Shown: piece by piece, positions 59,450-64,000 of the stretch | Layout of the letters: each line of letters opens with the position of its first letter | Position numbering within the stretch: the stretch's first letter is position 1 | NCBI GenBank assembly: GCA_036555585.1 | Contig: DATBLE010000047.1 | Span: 124,001 to 188,000, forward strand | Direction of reading: 5' to 3' | Length of the DNA stretch: 64,000 nucleotides | From: DATBLE01 sp036555585 | Lineage (GTDB): Bacteria > Actinomycetota > Thermoleophilia > Gaiellales > Gaiellaceae | Notes under the pieces: generated by a model | What the model was told of the DNA's origin: nothing | The model's database searches: none | Seen by the model: only the letters and a program-made list of their open reading frames with translations | Position numbers and translations under genes: made by a program

Positions 59450-60210
59450 GGATCACGCGGACGATCGCGGAGACGCGGGCGGCGCTCACGGGCGCCGCAG
59501 ACGTCGGCCTCGTGCCGACGATGGGCGCCTACCATGCCGGCCACGTCGCGTTGTTCCGCGCCGCGCGCGCGGAGTGCGAGACGGTCGTCGCCAGCCTGTT
59601 CGTCAACCCGGCGCAGTTCGGCGAGGCCGAGGATCTCGCCCGGTACCCGCGCGACGAGACTGCGGATGCCGCGGTCGCCGAGGAGCAGGGCGTCGACCTG
59701 CTCTTCGCGCCCTCCGCCGCCGAGCTCTACCCGCCCGGCTACGAGACCTGGATCGACGTGGCGCAGGCCTCGCGGGGGCTCGAGGGCGACGTGCGGCCCG
59801 GCCACTTCCGCGGCGTCGCGACGATCTGCCTGAAGCTGTTCAACATCGTCCGGCCGGCACGTGCGTACTTCGGCCAGAAGGACGCGCAGCAGGTCGAGGT
59901 GGTCCGGCGGATGGTCCGCGACCTGGACCTGGAGATCGATCTGCGGGTCGTGCCGACGGTGCGCGACCCCGACGGCCTCGCGCTCTCGTCGCGAAACAGG
60001 CTCCTCTCGCCCCGGGAGCGGGAGGCCGCCCTCGCCCTGCCGCGCGCGCTCGCCACGGGCGATCCGGAGAAGGCACGCGCCCTGCTCGACGGTCTCGACG
60101 TCGAATACGTCGAGGTCGCCCCGTTCGACCCACCGACCCTGGCCGGCGCAGTCCGCGTCGGCCCCGTCCGCCTGATCGACAACGTCCCTCTGGAAGGAGG
60201 CCCGAAGTGA
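59446..60210 (+). CDS. panC: pantothenate synthetase
   Basis: 254 residues. VPTMGAYHAGHVALFRAARA (HIGH-like motif H-A-G-H), FVNPAQFGEAEDLARYPRD and LFNIVRPARAYFGQKDAQQV are typical. The usual KMSKS-equivalent is SSRNRLLSP. It joins pantoate and beta-alanine with ATP. Coupled to both neighbours (ATGA, GTGA). Confidence 0.95.
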   Translation: MRITRTIAETRAALTGAADVGLVPTMGAYHAGHVALFRAARAECETVVASLFVNPAQFGEAEDLARYPRDETADAAVAEEQGVDLLFAPSAAELYPPGYETWIDVAQASRGLEGDVRPGHFRGVATICLKLFNIVRPARAYFGQKDAQQVEVVRRMVRDLDLEIDLRVVPTVRDPDGLALSSRNRLLSPREREAALALPRALATGDPEKARALLDGLDVEYVEVAPFDPPTLAGAVRVGPVRLIDNVPLEGGPK

Positions 60211-61055
60211 CCGTGCCTGCTGGCAAGCTCCCGCTCCCCGAGCTCGCGGCGATGAAGGCGCGCGGCGACAGGATCGTGATGGTCACCGCCTACGACGCGC
60301 CCGGCGCGCGCTTCGCCGAGGACGCCGGGATCGACATCGTCCTCGTCGGCGACACCGCCGCGATGGTCGTCCTCGGCCACGAGGGCACGACCGTGCCCGT
60401 GACCGTCGACGAGATGCTCTTCCTGACCCGGACGGTCTCACGCCACTCGAACCGGCCGCTGGTCGTGGGCGACCTGCCGTTCGGCTCGTACCAGGTCTCC
60501 GACGAGGACGCCGTGCGCACGGCGATCCGGTTCGTCAAGGAGGGCGGAGCCGACATCGTCAAGCTCGAGGGCGCCGGGCCGATGGTCTCGCGCGTGCGCC
60601 GGATCGTGGAGTCCGGCATCCCCGTGATGGGCCACGTCGGCCTGACGCCGCAGTCGGCGACGATGCTCGGCGGCTTCAAGACTCAGGGCAAGACAGCCGA
60701 GGCGGCGCAGCAGCTGCTCGTCGACGCACGCGAGCTGGAGGCGGCCGGCTGCTGCTCGATCGTGCTGGAGGCGATTCCGGCGCCGGTCGCGGCCCGGATC
60801 ACCGCCGAGCTGGCGATTCCGACGATCGGGATCGGCGCCGGGCCCGACTGCGACGGCCAGGTGCTCGTCTACCACGACCTGCTGGGGCTCACCGAGGGTC
60901 ACCTTCCGAGGTTCGTCAAGCGGTACGCCAACCTCTCGCGCGAGATCCGCGACGCGCTCGAGCACTACGCCGCCGACGTCCGCTCCGGCGCGTTCCCCGG
61001 AGAGGAGCACACCTACTCGATGTCGGCCGCCGAGCTGGAGGCGTTCACGGGGTAG
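60207..61055 (+). CDS. panB: 3-methyl-2-oxobutanoate hydroxymethyltransferase
   Basis: 282 residues from GTG 60207, with GGAAGGAGG upstream and a GTGA overlap. VMVTAYDAPGARFAEDAGID, DIVLVGDTAAMVVLGHE, VVGDLPFGSY, KLEGAGPMV, PVMGHVGLTPQS and LEAIPAPVAARITAELAIPTIGIGAGPDCDGQVLVYHDLLGL (span about 181-222) are PanB motifs. It makes ketopantoate. With panC and the DUF2520 gene this is a three-gene pantothenate operon. Confidence 0.95.
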   Translation: MTVPAGKLPLPELAAMKARGDRIVMVTAYDAPGARFAEDAGIDIVLVGDTAAMVVLGHEGTTVPVTVDEMLFLTRTVSRHSNRPLVVGDLPFGSYQVSDEDAVRTAIRFVKEGGADIVKLEGAGPMVSRVRRIVESGIPVMGHVGLTPQSATMLGGFKTQGKTAEAAQQLLVDARELEAAGCCSIVLEAIPAPVAARITAELAIPTIGIGAGPDCDGQVLVYHDLLGLTEGHLPRFVKRYANLSREIRDALEHYAADVRSGAFPGEEHTYSMSAAELEAFTG

Positions 61056-61082
61056 ACCGGCCCGCCGGTGGAACGCGGGCGC

Positions 61083-61733
61083 TCAGAAGACGACGAAGAG
61101 CAGCACGAGGAGCGTGAAGAAGACGGCTGCTACCGCGATCCCGGCAAGGGACCGGAGCCACGACCAGCCGTTCAGCGCGCGGACGCCGAGGTAGACGAGC
61201 GCCGCCGACCAGGCGAGCAGGCCGAGGTCGATCGTGCGGAACACAACCTCGGCGGCGCCCTGGTCGGAGCCGCCGCTGCGGAAGACGTCGGCCCCGAACA
61301 TCGCCAGCCGGACGGGCCAGACGAAGATCAGCGCGAGGACGAAAGGTGCCAGCGCCAGCCCCGTGACGTGGCGAGCCTGCCGGTAGGAGGCGGCGCTGTC
61401 GGCGGCCTTGCCGCCGAGGTAGACGGCACCGCCGAGGATCCAGAAGTTCTGGATACCCACCAGTAGGCCGGCGACGACCGCCTCCACGACGACGAGCAGC
61501 CAGTCGAACTCGAAGTCGTCGAACAGGCGACCCGCCGTGCGTGTGGACAGGAAGATCGAGATGCCGGACAGGAAGACGACCGCGGTGATCGGCTCCTGCC
61601 GTGCCGCCGCTGCCTCGTCCGAGTCGTCGCGAACCCAGACGAAGACAGACGCAGGGGCCGCGAGGACACGCAGCAAGCGCCACCACCACTCTCGTTCCCC
61701 CTGCGCGGGGCGAGTCTCGGCCTTCGCGGACAT
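61083..61733 (-). CDS. Yip1-domain membrane protein
   Basis: 216 residues with five or six membrane helices. LRVLAAPASVFVWVRDDSDE, then QNFWILGGAVYLGGKAADS and RHVTGLALAPFVLALIFVWP fit the Yip1 fold common in actinobacteria. The N-terminus is cytosolic and acidic. Role unknown. Convergent with panB and separated from it by 27 bases. Confidence 0.75.
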   Translation of the reverse strand: MSAKAETRPAQGEREWWWRLLRVLAAPASVFVWVRDDSDEAAAARQEPITAVVFLSGISIFLSTRTAGRLFDDFEFDWLLVVVEAVVAGLLVGIQNFWILGGAVYLGGKAADSAASYRQARHVTGLALAPFVLALIFVWPVRLAMFGADVFRSGGSDQGAAEVVFRTIDLGLLAWSAALVYLGVRALNGWSWLRSLAGIAVAAVFFTLLVLLFVVF

Positions 61734-61790
61734 GCGGTCAGCCTACGAGAACTCGACCTGGACGAGCAGCCTCTGCGCGGCTCGACCTGC

Positions 61791-61814
61791 AGTGACAGGC
61801 TAGAGCCTGTCGCT
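61791..61814. terminator. hairpin after uvrA
   Basis: AGTGACAGGC-TAGA-GCCTGTCGCT: 10-base arms with one mismatch, 3 bases after the uvrA stop (61817). Weak U content. Probably ends the uvrA transcript. Confidence 0.6.
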
Positions 61815-61816
61815 GG

Positions 61817-64000
<2,184 letters not shown>

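Overview
The window is a GC-rich (roughly two thirds GC), gene-dense stretch of an actinomycete-type chromosome. Short or overlapping gene junctions (ATGA, GTGA, TGATG), GTG starts, Rex, a membrane pyrophosphatase, a ceoB/ceoC-like TrkA pair beside amino-acid permeases, and a secreted protein with tandem 'TISGTPQxGK..WSNSPSDF' modules all fit Actinomycetota. The last feature points from memory to class Thermoleophilia (Gaiellales/Solirubrobacterales). No rRNA is present, so this is inference.

Region 1 (1-12.7 kb). The left edge holds the end of a sensor kinase and its NarL-type regulator. A long run of minus-strand genes follows (12,678 down to 3,134): zinc ribbon, folE, FAD oxidoreductase, transaldolase, GAPDH (frameshifted), an orphan E1-alpha dehydrogenase, a broken universal stress protein (USP), two unknowns, an intact USP, DUF488, MmgE/PrpD and a phosphosulfolactate-synthase-like protein. 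Most junctions overlap. The mixture looks like a stress or dormancy gene cluster.

Region 2 (13.1-20.0 kb). This is a compact integrative element: a cytosine methyltransferase fragment, tyrosine integrase, two small HTH proteins, a RepA-like ATPase whose 3' end carries a dense array of GGTGGTTCTC-type repeats in both orientations, an HNH protein, and a three-gene module ending in a RelE-like toxin. A tRNA-Val gene with an unusual C at position 33 and its terminator lie at the right edge.

Region 3 (20-31.7 kb). Chromosomal genes: a frameshifted GFA-family gene, a secreted Ig-like protein, a four-domain REC-GAF-PP2C-HATPase regulator, an Eis-type acetyltransferase, UvrD/PcrA helicase, PadR with a palindromic operator, a membrane protein, a YbhN-type flippase-like protein, a CinA-N protein and a winged-helix protein.

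Region 4 (31.7-37 kb). One cobalamin unit, minus strand: a B12 riboswitch followed by btuF-btuC-btuD-cobU-cobT-cobS. B12 or cobinamide import is thus coupled to nucleotide-loop assembly.

Region 5 (37-52.1 kb). VanZ-like protein, PQQ-type sugar dehydrogenase, two TrkA proteins, two APC permeases with C-terminal USP domains, K+-independent H+-pyrophosphatase, a DUF2934-CHAD protein, YbdK-type ligase, GT4 glycosyltransferase, Rex, a glutaredoxin-like gene with no normal start codon, and glutamate dehydrogenase.

Region 6 (52.2-64 kb). A subtilisin-like protease lies at the end of the t6A operon (udg-tsaE-tsaB-rimI-tsaD), which carries a REP-like palindrome cluster. FmdB and a GNAT gene are divergent around a 13-bp palindrome. 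A plus-strand pantothenate operon (DUF2520-panC-panB), a Yip1 membrane protein and the 3' three quarters of uvrA close the window. Three frameshifted genes occur in the first 21 kb, and several gene ends carry long hairpins without U tracts.
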